Below, one piece after another: positions 1 to 9,370 of a DNA stretch of 64,000 nt; position 1 is the stretch's first letter, and every line of letters starts with the position of its first letter. This DNA comes from an uncultured Desulfobacteraceae bacterium. GTDB lineage: Bacteria; Desulfobacterota; Desulfobacteria; Desulfobacterales; UBA5852. The translations under genes were made by a program, and so were the position numbers. The stretch covers positions 124,001-188,000 of the forward strand of contig CAJXSL010000009.1 in NCBI GenBank assembly GCA_913060875.1. The letters run 5' to 3'. The notes under the pieces were generated by a model that did not search any database, was not told where the DNA came from, and saw nothing but the letters and a program-made list of their open reading frames with translations.

Positions 1-1220
1 GCCCGCGCGGTGAGCGGGTGGAAATCCAGATACGGACCCACGATATGGATCGGGTCGCCAAATCCGGCATCGCGGCCCACTGGCATTACAAGGAGGGTGG
101 AGAGGGCGACGAGAATGTCAGCAAGCGCTTTGCCTGGATCCAGAACCTTGTGGAAAACCAGGAGAACATCGGGAATCCGGATGAATTCCTGGAAAATGTG
201 CGCATCGACCTCTATCCTGACGAAGTTTACGTTTTCACACCCCAGGGGGATGTCAAAACACTCCCCAAAGGGGCGACCCCGGTGGATTTTGCCTATATGA
301 TTCATACCGAGGTCGGCAACCAGTGCACCGGCGCCAAGGTCAACGGCCGCATGGTGCCCCTGAGCCAGGAGCTTCAAACCGGCGACACGGTCGATATCAC
401 AACCTCCAAAAACCACCATCCCAGCAAAGACTGGCTTAAATTCGTCAAAACCGTCAAAGCCCGCTCCCGGATCCGCCAGTGGATCAAAATTCAGGAAAAA
501 AACCGCAGCCTGACCCTGGGGCGGGAAATGTGCGAAAAAGCCTTCCGCAAACATCGCCTCAATTTTCACACTTTGGTGAAATCGCCGCAAATGGCAGACG
601 TGGTCGAGCATTTCGGATTTAAAACAGCGGACGATCTGATTGCCAGTGTGGGCTACGGCAAAACCACCCCACTACAAGTGGTAAGGCGCTTTCTGCCCAA
701 ATCGGAGGAAACGGAAGAAGAGGCCCCGCGGGAATCCATTTTCGATCGCATCATGGGGCGGGTGAAAAAGAAGCCGGCCAAAACCGAAATCCTGGTCAAG
801 GGGCTGGATGATATTCTGATCCGGTTCGGCAAATGCTGTCAGCCGGTACCGGGAGATCCGATCATCGGCTATATTACGAGGGGGTATGGCGTGACAGTGC
901 ATCGTGCCAACTGCGTCAACGCCCTGAAGATGAATCCGGAACGGCAGATCGAGGTCGCCTGGACCGAAGAAAGCAGGGAAACCTACCCGGTGAAAATTCT
1001 GGTACTCTCCTATGACCGGGTCGGCCTGTTGGCCGATATCGCCACCACAATCAGTAAATATGAGGCCAACATCGTCAGCGTCAACACCAAAACCAAAGAA
1101 AATCAGGTGGTGGAAAGCTATTTGACGCTGGCGGTTTCAAGCACCGCACACCTTAATCGGGTGCTGTCCGCACTCCGCCGCATCCATATGGTCCAGGACG
1201 TCCGACGCCTGAATATGTAA
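1..1220 (+). CDS. rsh: RelA/SpoT-family (p)ppGpp synthetase/hydrolase, C-terminal part
   Basis: The reading frame is open from the window edge (codons in phase with base 3) to the TAA at 1218-1220, so the N-terminal hydrolase and most of the synthetase domain lie outside. What remains starts at the end of the synthetase domain (VEIQIRT, then GIAAHWHYKE), followed by a TGS domain (DEVYVFTPQGDVKTLPKGATP), a helical linker, the conserved-cysteine segment (FGKCCQPVPGD with the later HRANC) and a C-terminal ACT/RRM domain. The family makes and degrades the stringent-response alarmone (p)ppGpp in the cytoplasm. In Desulfobacterota it is usually one bifunctional Rsh enzyme; which activities this one has cannot be judged without the missing half. 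Confidence 0.95.
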   Translation, partial: PRGERVEIQIRTHDMDRVAKSGIAAHWHYKEGGEGDENVSKRFAWIQNLVENQENIGNPDEFLENVRIDLYPDEVYVFTPQGDVKTLPKGATPVDFAYMIHTEVGNQCTGAKVNGRMVPLSQELQTGDTVDITTSKNHHPSKDWLKFVKTVKARSRIRQWIKIQEKNRSLTLGREMCEKAFRKHRLNFHTLVKSPQMADVVEHFGFKTADDLIASVGYGKTTPLQVVRRFLPKSEETEEEAPRESIFDRIMGRVKKKPAKTEILVKGLDDILIRFGKCCQPVPGDPIIGYITRGYGVTVHRANCVNALKMNPERQIEVAWTEESRETYPVKILVLSYDRVGLLADIATTISKYEANIVSVNTKTKENQVVESYLTLAVSSTAHLNRVLSALRRIHMVQDVRRLNM

Positions 1221-1257
1221 CCTGAACAGCGGCCCGTCTCAGGACCCCAAAACCCGC

Positions 1258-1449
1258 TCAGGGCGCTTTGACCACCCGTCCGGATTTGATGCAGTTGGTG
1301 CACACCACCATGCGTTTGGCTTGGCCGTTCTGAAGAGCCCGAACGGTCTGCAGATTGGGATTGAAACGTCGCTTGTTGATATTGTGTGCGTGGCTGACGT
1401 GGTTGCCGACCATCGGTTTTTTCCCACAGATCTCACATTGTTTTGACAT
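1258..1449 (-). CDS. rpmB: 50S ribosomal protein L28
   Basis: The 63-residue protein begins [20 protein letters not shown] and carries the two cysteine pairs of the zinc-binding L28 form (CEIC near the N-terminus, CTNC near residue 50). Length and sequence are typical of bacterial L28, a component of the large ribosomal subunit. A purine-rich AAGGGAA stretch lies a few bases upstream of the ATG at 1449. It is a single gene, convergent with the upstream rsh gene, and an AT-rich promoter-like stretch sits about 50 bases before the start. Confidence 0.97.
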   Translation of the reverse strand: MSKQCEICGKKPMVGNHVSHAHNINKRRFNPNLQTVRALQNGQAKRMVVCTNCIKSGRVVKAP

Positions 1450-1500
1450 CTTGCCAGTTCCCTTCGCTAAAAAACTTATCTTCGCAATTCGAAACGCTGA

Positions 1501-1529
1501 ATGTTATATTATCTAAAAATGTTTGTAAA
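1501..1529 (-). promoter_or_regulatory. Possible sigma-70 promoter of rpmB
   Basis: Reading leftward, TTTACA (1529-1524) and TAACAT (1506-1501) are separated by 17 bases in an AT-rich patch of otherwise GC-rich DNA, about 50 bases before the rpmB start. The -10 match is weak, so this is a candidate only. Confidence 0.3.
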
Positions 1530-1655
1530 GACTTTTGTGAATGTTCTGGTGGGAGGCGGGGTGTTTTCACGAAAGCGGAAACGACGCTGTTGTCGGCAAC
1601 CCAGCGCGACATGGTCACCGATGCAGTTAAGCGTCGTTGCGACTAGAAACCACCG

Positions 1656-2351
1656 TTAAAAAAAGGGCAGGATGCTGCTGCTGTCGGCACGGCTGATCTC
1701 CGCCAGGGCGGCCTCGGCCATGGCAATATGGCGCAGGGCCGTCTGGTGCACCCCCACATCCGGATAGCGGCTCAACACGTTTTTAAACCGCCGCAGGGCG
1801 GCTTTGTAATGGCCATCATTATAGTAAAACAGCCCGATCCGAAGTTCGGATTCCGCCAGGCTGCGCAGGCAGGCATTGATGTTCTCCTGCGCTTTGACCG
1901 CATAAATATCGCCGGGGTAGTCCCTCACCAGGCGACCAAAAACATCCAGGGCCTTGCGCGTCGACTCCTGGTCCCGATCCGGGGTGTCGATCTGTTCGTA
2001 ATGGCACATGCCGATCTGATAGACGACATAGGGGATGGCCTCATTGCGGGGATGAAGGCTCTCAAATTCTTCATAGGCAAAGATGGCCTCTTCATAGTTG
2101 CCCAGTCGGTAATTCGCATCGGCGATCTTGAGTTCCGCCAGTTTGGCGTATTCGCTGTAAGGGTACCAGTCTTTCAGCTTTTCGAAGGCCTCTTTGGCGC
2201 CCTCGTAATCACCGCTTTCGTAATCGTCGATTCCATCCCAGGCCAGCGTTTGAGCGGTTTCATCGTCTTCGCCCTCCCAGAAAAGGTCGAAGAGGGCACA
2301 TCCCGAGCATAACAACGGGATGATCAGGCAAAGCATGATTAATCGTTTCAT
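1656..2351 (-). CDS. bamD: Outer membrane assembly lipoprotein BamD
   Basis: A 231-residue lipoprotein: basic start, hydrophobic stretch and lipobox LCSGC with the acylated cysteine at about residue 18. The rest is tetratricopeptide-like repeats (for example YESGDYEGAKEAFEKLKDWYP and YRLGNYEEAIFAYEEFESLHP), the architecture of BamD/ComL. BamD sits on the periplasmic face of the outer membrane and works with BamA to insert beta-barrel proteins. Length is slightly below the E. coli protein. It is probably transcribed from its own promoter; trxA upstream on the same strand is about 110 bases away. Confidence 0.9.
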   Translation of the reverse strand: MKRLIMLCLIIPLLCSGCALFDLFWEGEDDETAQTLAWDGIDDYESGDYEGAKEAFEKLKDWYPYSEYAKLAELKIADANYRLGNYEEAIFAYEEFESLHPRNEAIPYVVYQIGMCHYEQIDTPDRDQESTRKALDVFGRLVRDYPGDIYAVKAQENINACLRSLAESELRIGLFYYNDGHYKAALRRFKNVLSRYPDVGVHQTALRHIAMAEAALAEISRADSSSILPFF

Positions 2352-2462
2352 AGTGTCCTGTCGCGATTTATCCGCAACGCTCCTGCCGGTTCACTTCAGA
2401 CCGCGGGAATATAGGCGGAAAGGCGCAGGCCTCCCCGCCCATAACGTTCGCTTCCATTTGAG

Positions 2463-2789
2463 TTAAAGTAATTTTCCGAGAGATTCTTCCAGTTTGGTCT
2501 TGGCCACCATACCGGTGATCTGGTCGACAACATCGCCGCCCTTGAAAAAAATTAATGTCGGAATGGCCTTGATACCATATTTTCCGGGTGTTGCCGGATT
2601 GTCATCGACATTGCATTTCATAAACTTGACCTGTCCCTCGTAATGACCGGCCAATTCCTCCACAACCGGTCCGATGGCTTTGCAGGGGCCGCACCAGGGG
2701 GCCCAGAAATCCACCATCACAGGGGTGTCGGATTTCAGCACCTCGGACTCAAAGCGCGCATCATCAATTTCCATTACATTTTCGGCCAT
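2463..2789 (-). CDS. trxA: Thioredoxin
   Basis: A 108-residue protein with the full thioredoxin fold and the active-site WCGPC at residues 32-36, preceded by MVDFWAP and followed by the cis-proline segment KAIPTLIFFKGG. It reduces disulfides of cytoplasmic proteins using electrons from thioredoxin reductase. The ATG at 2789 has a purine-rich AGAGGAAA upstream. A near-perfect sigma-70 promoter is present 40-70 bases upstream, so it is likely a constitutive single gene. Confidence 0.96.
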   Translation of the reverse strand: MAENVMEIDDARFESEVLKSDTPVMVDFWAPWCGPCKAIGPVVEELAGHYEGQVKFMKCNVDDNPATPGKYGIKAIPTLIFFKGGDVVDQITGMVAKTKLEESLGKLL

Positions 2790-2830
2790 ATTGGTTTCCT
2801 CTCTGGCAATTTAAAATCAAATATCGCGAA

Positions 2831-2859
2831 AGTATATGCACCACGCCAGATCTTGTCAA
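2831..2859 (-). promoter_or_regulatory. Sigma-70 promoter of trxA
   Basis: On the minus strand TTGACA (2859-2854) and TATACT (2836-2831) are separated by exactly 17 bases, and lie 42 bases before the trxA ATG. This is a consensus -35 box with a five-of-six -10 box. Confidence 0.75.
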
Positions 2860-2994
2860 CTATGGAAAAACCCGCGAATTCAGGCATATTAAGGCTTTCT
2901 GACAACACGGCCATTTGACAGCCCGGGGAGCATCTGGTACCACAGCAGGCACGGCAATCCGCTGCCATCACCTTCAACCCATGGAGGGCTGCCA

Positions 2995-3762
2995 ATGCAA
3001 CCGAACCTTCGCATCGGGGCACTGATTTCCGGTGGCGGCACCAATCTGCAAGCCGTCATCGATGCCTGCGAAGCCCACACCATCAGCGGTCAAATCGTTT
3101 TCGTGGGGACCGACAACCCGGAAGCCAAAGGCCTGGAACGCGCCCGCCGCCATAACATCCCGTCGTTTGTTGTGGATTACGGCGGCATCCTGCGTCGGTA
3201 TCGCCAGGACCGGACCAGCCAATCCCTGCCCGACGACTTTGATTTCGAGGATACCCGGTCAAAGTGCCGCCTGTTTCCACCGGAGACCGGCGCCGACCGC
3301 ATCCGCCAGTTTCTTGAAACCCGGGCCATCGCCGAGGCGGCTATCGTCGATGCGATGCAACCCTATCCTTACGATCTGCTGATTCTGGCCGGGTTCATGC
3401 GCAATCTGACCCCCTATTTCATCGATCGCGTGAATACCGATCGCAGCCAGCCCCGTATCATGAACATTCACCCCGCGATCCTGCCGTCTTTTCCGGGTGT
3501 CGACGGCTACGGCGACACCTTCAACTACGGTTGCAAGGTCGGGGGCTGTACCGTGCATTTCATTGATTACGGGGAGGACTCGGGACCCATTATCGGTCAG
3601 CGGGCGTTTGCCATTGAACCGGGGGACACGCTGGAGGATGTCAAGCGCAACGGCCTGGCCGAAGAGTGGCAACTATACCCACACTGCATCGAACTGTTTG
3701 CCCGGGGCAAGCTGAACGTGGTTGAAAACGGCCATCGACGCATCGTGGCCATTGCCCCTTGA
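2995..3762 (+). CDS. purN: Phosphoribosylglycinamide formyltransferase (PurN), form with insertion
   Basis: The N-terminus IGALISGGGTNLQAVIDAC and the block MNIHPAILPSFPG match GART/PurN, which transfers a formyl group from 10-formyl-THF to GAR in purine synthesis. The catalytic Asn is represented by GFMRNLT with the family His in NIHP and the Asp in DYGEDSGPII. At 255 residues it is about 40 longer than E. coli PurN; the extra segment lies at roughly residues 65-115 (DDFDFEDTRSKCRLFPPETG and onward) between the substrate-binding half and the LILAGFMR block. The ATG at 2995 is preceded by GGAGGG at a good distance. Confidence 0.88.
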   Translation: MQPNLRIGALISGGGTNLQAVIDACEAHTISGQIVFVGTDNPEAKGLERARRHNIPSFVVDYGGILRRYRQDRTSQSLPDDFDFEDTRSKCRLFPPETGADRIRQFLETRAIAEAAIVDAMQPYPYDLLILAGFMRNLTPYFIDRVNTDRSQPRIMNIHPAILPSFPGVDGYGDTFNYGCKVGGCTVHFIDYGEDSGPIIGQRAFAIEPGDTLEDVKRNGLAEEWQLYPHCIELFARGKLNVVENGHRRIVAIAP

Positions 3763-3787
3763 AACGCTTCCGGCCGCAAGCCGACGG

Positions 3788-4957
3788 TCAGATGCCCTGC
3801 AGCACCCGCACGATCATGGGAAACGCCACAAAGGTTCCGATGGAACTGCCCAGGTTGGTGAACACCACCACCAGGAGGATACGGGTCACCTTGTTGGTCC
3901 AGAACCCCTTGACCGAGCGGATGTCGTCCTGAAGCGTCTCGAAATCGCGCACCTTGGGCTTGCGGGAAAAGGTTTCCACCAGGCCAGACACCCAACCGGC
4001 AGCGATCATCGGATTCAAGGATGTCAACGGCGCCGAGAGCACCGACGACAAGACGGTCAGCGGATGGCCCCAGGCGACCAGGGCCCCGATGCCGGCCAGC
4101 AATCCGTTGGCGGCCACCCAGAACAGCAGCATGTCGGATCCGGCCTTGGAACCGCCGGCATAGAATCCGTAGACAAAAAGGGCCAGGATAACCGCCGGAA
4201 TCCCCCACTTGAACAATCCGGTCAAGCGGCTCTTGGGCGGCATCCCTTCCAGTGCGGACAAATCCGTGTCGGATGACCAGTAGCGCTTGATGCCGGGCAC
4301 ATGGCCGGCCCCTACCACCGCGACGACGTGGTCGCCGGGGGCGTCCTTGATCTTCTGGGCCAGGTAGCGGTCCCGCTCGTCGATCAGGATCTTCCGGACC
4401 ACGGGTTGGGCGGACCCCACTTCCTCCAAAAGGCTGTTGAGCACGTCCTCCTGTTTCATGCGCTCGATGTCCTCCGGGCTTAAATCGTCCACTTCACCCA
4501 GCGACAAAAGAAGTTGGTACAGCAGTTTAAGCTTGTCCCACAGCCCCATGCTGCGCCATGTGCGGGAGAGGGTAATACGGATATCCCGATCGGCCAGCCA
4601 GACCTCGGCACCGGCCGCCTCGGCCGCCTCGACGGCCGTGATCATCTCCTGGCCGGGCTTGATGTCCATGCGATCGGCAATGCGCTTCTGAAAACTGGCC
4701 AGGATGAGGTTGGACAGCAGCAGAAAAGCTTTTTTTTCTTTGACAACCTTGATGATATCCATTTCCTGCCAGCGGGATTTCTGGCGAATGGACTGCAGCC
4801 GCGAGGCGCAAAGTTCCACGCAGACCGTATCGGGCTGCTCCGTTTCGATGACCCGGCGGACCAGATCGGCACTTTCCTGGGAAACATGGGCGGTTCCGAT
4901 CAGCGTAATGGTGCGTCCGTCCTGCTCGAGTCGATGTAGATTGGCTTCGTCTGTCAT
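3788..4957 (-). CDS. TraB/PrgY/GumN-family membrane protein
   Basis: The frame is open further upstream, but the ATG at 4957 (MTDEANLHRLEQDGRTITLI) has GGAG seven bases before it and begins just at the conserved domain, so I use it (389 residues). The N-terminal half has GTAHVSQESADLV and a paired C-terminal GAGHVPG motif, the signature of the TraB/Tiki fold (putative metal-dependent protease). The C-terminal third has several hydrophobic segments typical of the TraB branch that includes the enterococcal pheromone-shutdown protein. The physiological role in bacteria of this type is not established. It is convergent with purN with only 25 bases between the stops. Confidence 0.8.
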   Translation of the reverse strand: MTDEANLHRLEQDGRTITLIGTAHVSQESADLVRRVIETEQPDTVCVELCASRLQSIRQKSRWQEMDIIKVVKEKKAFLLLSNLILASFQKRIADRMDIKPGQEMITAVEAAEAAGAEVWLADRDIRITLSRTWRSMGLWDKLKLLYQLLLSLGEVDDLSPEDIERMKQEDVLNSLLEEVGSAQPVVRKILIDERDRYLAQKIKDAPGDHVVAVVGAGHVPGIKRYWSSDTDLSALEGMPPKSRLTGLFKWGIPAVILALFVYGFYAGGSKAGSDMLLFWVAANGLLAGIGALVAWGHPLTVLSSVLSAPLTSLNPMIAAGWVSGLVETFSRKPKVRDFETLQDDIRSVKGFWTNKVTRILLVVVFTNLGSSIGTFVAFPMIVRVLQGI

Positions 4958-5302
4958 GATGCTCCTGTTGCGGTCATACCGGATGGCCATGCGCGGTTGG
5001 ATTTTGGCACACGCGGAACTTGCGCGAAAACATCCATTTTGATGCGCGCATCCAGCATTTCCGGGATTAATATGGCATAAGTTTAAATGATATGACACAA
5101 CCACCCACGGTGCAATACGAAAACCGCATCCCCGGGCTTTAGGGCCCCTTTTCAAAACGGTTCAATTGGGCTAAATATCCACCGGTAGTCAACGGCATAA
5201 ACCAGGGTTCGTCGGTTGCAGGCACCTGCTGACCGGCCGCGTGAGCGGCTGGCCCTGGCTATCGGTACAATGGACACGCAGGATTGTCAGGGAGAAAACC
5301 AC

Positions 5303-6118
5303 ATGAAGGCCACCATGCCGCTGCCCGTATCTGAGCACAATATCGACCAGGCCCCCTATTACTTGAGAACGAACGATGAAGTCCAGCAGTTTGAAGCCGC
5401 TTTCAAAGCACGGCTCCCGGTCATGCTCAAGGGACCCACAGGATGCGGCAAAACCCGTTTTGTGGAATACATGGCCCACCGCCTGGAACGCCCCCTGGTC
5501 ACCGTGTCCTGCCATGAAGATCTGTTCGCTTCCGATCTGCTGGGGCGCTACCTGCTGAAAAACGACGAAACCGTCTGGGTCGACGGCCCCCTGACCACGG
5601 CGGTACGCACCGGCGCCATCTGCTACCTGGATGAAATCGTGGAAGCCCGCAAAGATACCACCGTGGTCATCCATCCCCTGACCGACAACCGCCGCCAGCT
5701 TTCCATCGATAAAAAGGGCGAGACCATTCAGGCCCACCCGGACTTCATGATGGTCATCTCCTTCAACCCGGGCTACCAGTCCGTCCTCAAGGATTTGAAG
5801 CAAAGCACCCGCCAGCGATTCATCAGCCTTGTTTTTCAATACCCCGACGAGGCGCACGAAGCCGAAATCGTGGCCCATGAAGGCCATATTGACCCGGAAA
5901 TCGCCGCGCGGCTGGTGGCCCTCGCAGCGCGCATTCGCCGCATTCGCGAACAGGGACTGACCGAAGGTGCCAGCACACGCCTCCTGATCTATGCCGCGTT
6001 GTTGATCCGGAGCGGCATCGACCCCGTTAAGGCCTGCCGCTCGGCCATCTGCCAGCCCCTGACCGACGATGAACGGCTGCAGGAAACCATGGAAGAACTC
6101 ATTCGGGATTTTTTCTGA
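5303..6118 (+). CDS. CbbQ/NirQ/NorQ-type MoxR AAA+ ATPase
   Basis: The start used is ATG 5303 ([15 protein letters not shown]) behind GGGAGA; the frame extends 29 codons upstream without family similarity. The protein (271 residues) has Walker A GPTGCGKT near residue 53, Walker B AICYLDEI near residue 110, and a C-terminal CbbQ-type domain. CbbQ/NorQ ATPases work with a von Willebrand factor A partner (CbbO/NorD) to remodel or metallate an enzyme such as Rubisco or nitric-oxide reductase. The partner follows after 6 bases, so the two form an operon. No Rubisco or Nor gene is visible, so the client is unknown. Confidence 0.88.
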   Translation: MKATMPLPVSEHNIDQAPYYLRTNDEVQQFEAAFKARLPVMLKGPTGCGKTRFVEYMAHRLERPLVTVSCHEDLFASDLLGRYLLKNDETVWVDGPLTTAVRTGAICYLDEIVEARKDTTVVIHPLTDNRRQLSIDKKGETIQAHPDFMMVISFNPGYQSVLKDLKQSTRQRFISLVFQYPDEAHEAEIVAHEGHIDPEIAARLVALAARIRRIREQGLTEGASTRLLIYAALLIRSGIDPVKACRSAICQPLTDDERLQETMEELIRDFF

Positions 6119-6124
6119 CCGGTC

Positions 6125-8872
6125 ATGACCGTCGACAACCCATTCGAAGCCTTGGCCGCACTGGATCCGGAGCTGCATGCAACCCTTGAGGCGGCCCGCC
6201 GGGAGGCCGGCCTCATCCTCCCACCGAACGTTGCGGCCGATATCGTCGCGACCATTATCGAGGGATATCAGCAGGAAATCCATTTCGGTCAATCCCTGGC
6301 CGAGGGCTACCGCCGGTTGCTGCGTGGCGGGCCCCTGTCAGCGCTGGCCGTTTTCGGCCAGGAAATCCGGGCGGCGGCGGACCGCAGTGCCAGTCTGGGG
6401 CGATGTATGGCCGACATCCTGCCACCGGTATTGCTGACGCGGGACGACAACCTTCTGGCGGCCTTTCGAAAAACGCTGGCCATCCTTTTGACCAAAGGCG
6501 ACTACCTGGTGAAAGCGCCTCTGGACGGGTTGACCGCCTTGCTCCCCAACAAGGACGATGCCGGCAGAGCCTATCTGGAACTCCTGCAGACGGTTTTCGA
6601 CCGCCCCCTTTCCTATAACCGCTGCCAGTATCTGGGCAATCTGCTGCCGCGTGCCGTGCGGCAACTGTCCCGCCGACGACGCAGCGCCCAGCTGCATCAA
6701 ATGACCCGGCTCGTCCGGGTCGACCTGGACCTGGCGGAGCCCTTTCTGGAAGGCTTGACCCAGGGGCTGGCGCTCCTGACCGCGGAGGCCTTGCACCTTT
6801 TCGTCGATGAGGGACTAACATTGGCCTTGGAAGACCCCCGGGCAGCCAAACGCTTTCTGGCGCTTGGTTCAGCGCGGGGCCGCAGGGCCTGCCAAGCCCT
6901 GCAGACCACGGTTACCTTGTCCCAGGAACAGGCCCGTTTGAACCGCTATCTGCAGGCCCGCACCGGGCAAGCCGGCCGCGTACAGGCCCAGGCCGAGATT
7001 CCCGGGCAGGACATCCCCAATGAAATAAATACGATACGCTCCGGCACCGACGGCGTTCACCTGTATCTTCCCGAAGTCGTCGACGCCTTCACCACGCGCG
7101 CTGACAATGCGAAGCTGCTGAATGTCATGGCCAAATTCGAAGCCGGTCTGATCGAGTTCGACACCTTTGCCTTCGATCTGGAACGGGCCCGGGATCTGGG
7201 CTGTCTGGACGGCCTGCAGCTCCCGGCATCCGTTTGGGATGACAGCAAAACACCGGATTTGATCGTCTTCAGCCAGTGCTTCGACGATCCCCTCTTGGCC
7301 CTGGACCTCTTGACCCTGTTCGAACACGGCCGGGTCCGTACCCGCATGACCGACACCTACCCGGGACTCATCCGTGACGGCCTGCCCCTTTACCAGACGG
7401 CCATGCAGTCGCAGCTGGAAACCGACCGATACGGCAACCTGCTGGACGTGCTTTACGCAACCATCGCCCTGGACTTCCCCGACGACCTGGGGGCGGAGCG
7501 ATGCCCGCAGCAGGCCCGCCTGGTGCGGGATATTTGCGCCCGCTTTCATGCCCGGGCCCTCCCAACCATGCGGGTCGAACACTGTGCCGGCCTGGTGGCG
7601 GCAACCTACGCGCCTGTAAGGCAATCCCTTTCGGCCACGTCCGCCGGGGGGGCAAGGCTCGCACCGGCTTACCGCCGGCCCTTGCAAACCGAACGCATCG
7701 ATGCGGGCAGCCGCGATGCCCACCGGCAAGCCCACCATCTGGTGCAGCGCTTGCGCAGCTGCGGGCTGAAACTCTATCGGGGCGATCTGCGGCGTCTGTT
7801 GCAGCAAACCGCGGGACGTCCTTCGGCCGAGGAAATCGTACGCCTGGCCTGCGGGCCAGCTTATGCCGGGGACGCAAAAACCGGCGGTTCCGTTGACCTG
7901 CAGCCTTCCCCCATCCCATCGGATGTCCTGGCCGAAGCCGCGTTGACCGATGACATGGAAGATCCGGACGATGTCGACCGCATCACCTGGCAGCGGGAAT
8001 GGAATGCCCAGATCGGTGATTATCTGCACGATCATGTCCGTGTACGGGACCGTCATCCCGGCGGCACCGACACCGGTTTTTATGGAACCGTTCTGAAACG
8101 TCGCGAAGGGCTGGTGCGGCAAATCCGCAACGCTTTCGAACTGCTGCGCCCTGAAGGCCTCGGCATTCTAAGACAATGGATCGAAGGCGACGACTTCGAT
8201 TACCGCGCCCTGCTGGATGTGGCCCTGGACCGCCGCGCCGGACTGCTGCCTTCCGACCGCCTTTACATCAAGCGGGTCAAACAGCGACGGGACGTGGCCG
8301 TCATGCTCCTGGTTGACCTGTCCCGTTCAACGTCCAATATTGTGGGGGGAAGCCAAGAATCGGTGTTGGATGTGGCCAAGGAAGCTATTGTCTTGTTTAC
8401 GCAGGCATTGGAAATCGTGGGCGATGCCTATGCCGTGGCCGGATTTTCCGGCACCGGACGCCTGGGGGTGGATTATTTCCGCATCAAGGACTTTGATGAA
8501 CCGCTCGGCGGGAACGTCAAAGGAACCCTCAGCGCCTTGACACCCCAACGCAGCACGCGCATGGGGGCGGCCGTGCGACGGGCAACCCTGGAACTGATGG
8601 GCCGGGAAAACCGGGTGCGTCTGCTGCTGATGATCGGAGACGGCTTCCCCAACGATGTGGGCTACAAAGGAGATTACGCCGTGCAGGACACGCGCCAGGC
8701 CATTGCCGAGGCCCGCAGCAGCGGCATTGTCACCCAGGCCATCACGGTCAATCTTCCGGCCAGTCCGCGACTGGATGACCTTTACGGCCCGGTGCGCCAT
8801 ACCGTGATATCCGATGTCAGCGAACTGCCGGATAAGCTCCTGCGCATCTATGGCGCATTGACGCGCGCCTGA
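6125..8872 (+). CDS. CbbO/NorD-type VWA-domain protein
   Basis: A 915-residue protein directly downstream of the CbbQ-type ATPase. The C-terminal roughly 200 residues form a von Willebrand A domain with the metal-ion-dependent adhesion motif DLSRST (about residue 725) and a later GDGFPND segment. The long N-terminal part is alpha-helical and contains no motif I can name. In the known pairs (CbbO, NorD) the VWA subunit recognises the client and binds a Q-type hexamer. The protein is longer than most CbbO/NorD proteins (about 620-790), the extra length being in the N-terminal half. It probably forms an operon with the preceding ATPase and the small gene after it. Confidence 0.85.
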   Translation: MTVDNPFEALAALDPELHATLEAARREAGLILPPNVAADIVATIIEGYQQEIHFGQSLAEGYRRLLRGGPLSALAVFGQEIRAAADRSASLGRCMADILPPVLLTRDDNLLAAFRKTLAILLTKGDYLVKAPLDGLTALLPNKDDAGRAYLELLQTVFDRPLSYNRCQYLGNLLPRAVRQLSRRRRSAQLHQMTRLVRVDLDLAEPFLEGLTQGLALLTAEALHLFVDEGLTLALEDPRAAKRFLALGSARGRRACQALQTTVTLSQEQARLNRYLQARTGQAGRVQAQAEIPGQDIPNEINTIRSGTDGVHLYLPEVVDAFTTRADNAKLLNVMAKFEAGLIEFDTFAFDLERARDLGCLDGLQLPASVWDDSKTPDLIVFSQCFDDPLLALDLLTLFEHGRVRTRMTDTYPGLIRDGLPLYQTAMQSQLETDRYGNLLDVLYATIALDFPDDLGAERCPQQARLVRDICARFHARALPTMRVEHCAGLVAATYAPVRQSLSATSAGGARLAPAYRRPLQTERIDAGSRDAHRQAHHLVQRLRSCGLKLYRGDLRRLLQQTAGRPSAEEIVRLACGPAYAGDAKTGGSVDLQPSPIPSDVLAEAALTDDMEDPDDVDRITWQREWNAQIGDYLHDHVRVRDRHPGGTDTGFYGTVLKRREGLVRQIRNAFELLRPEGLGILRQWIEGDDFDYRALLDVALDRRAGLLPSDRLYIKRVKQRRDVAVMLLVDLSRSTSNIVGGSQESVLDVAKEAIVLFTQALEIVGDAYAVAGFSGTGRLGVDYFRIKDFDEPLGGNVKGTLSALTPQRSTRMGAAVRRATLELMGRENRVRLLLMIGDGFPNDVGYKGDYAVQDTRQAIAEARSSGIVTQAITVNLPASPRLDDLYGPVRHTVISDVSELPDKLLRIYGALTRA

Positions 8873-8885
8873 AAAGGAAACCGGT

Positions 8886-9338
8886 TTGGTTGTCTACGAC
8901 GACATTTTCGAATGGGAGGGCTGGGGCGGGCAGCTTAAGCTGGCCAACGGGCGTTGCTGGCTGCGGATCTACGACCTCAACCGTTCCGAAAATATGGACG
9001 TGATCCACCTGCGGCCGATTGTGGTGGTGGCCTCGGACCTGCCCCGGGAGGGCATGCTGAAGGGTGAAGTCTCGGTCCGCAGTGCCGCCGGTCATATTGC
9101 CACCGTCGTCAGTCGGAAATTCCATATCGATCCGGCGCGCATGCAGTTCGTCGAATACACCCCCCGGGAAACCTATGGTAAAAAAAACGAATATGTCATC
9201 GAAGCGGTTTTCGACGGGGTTGAATTTTCCTGGCAGGACGGCCTGGCCCTGTTTCCGCGAATCCGACGTCTGGATGAAGCCCTTTTGAAGCTTTTGGCAC
9301 CTCTTGTGGAAAGCACTGTTAACCCCAAGGATTCATAA
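8886..9338 (+). CDS. Small unknown protein linked to the CbbQ/CbbO pair
   Basis: A 150-residue protein starting at TTG 8886, with AAAGGAAA eight bases upstream and only 13 bases after the VWA gene. It has no signal peptide, membrane segment or recognisable motif; it is a mixed alpha/beta-looking protein with many conserved-looking aromatic and acidic residues (YDDIFEWEGWGGQLKL). The coding bias matches its neighbours. Its position suggests that it is a third member of the ATPase/VWA unit, but that is inference from spacing only. Confidence 0.65.
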   Translation: MVVYDDIFEWEGWGGQLKLANGRCWLRIYDLNRSENMDVIHLRPIVVVASDLPREGMLKGEVSVRSAAGHIATVVSRKFHIDPARMQFVEYTPRETYGKKNEYVIEAVFDGVEFSWQDGLALFPRIRRLDEALLKLLAPLVESTVNPKDS

Positions 9339-9370
9339 AAGTTCAAAAATTCAGGCTGTATTCCGCCACG

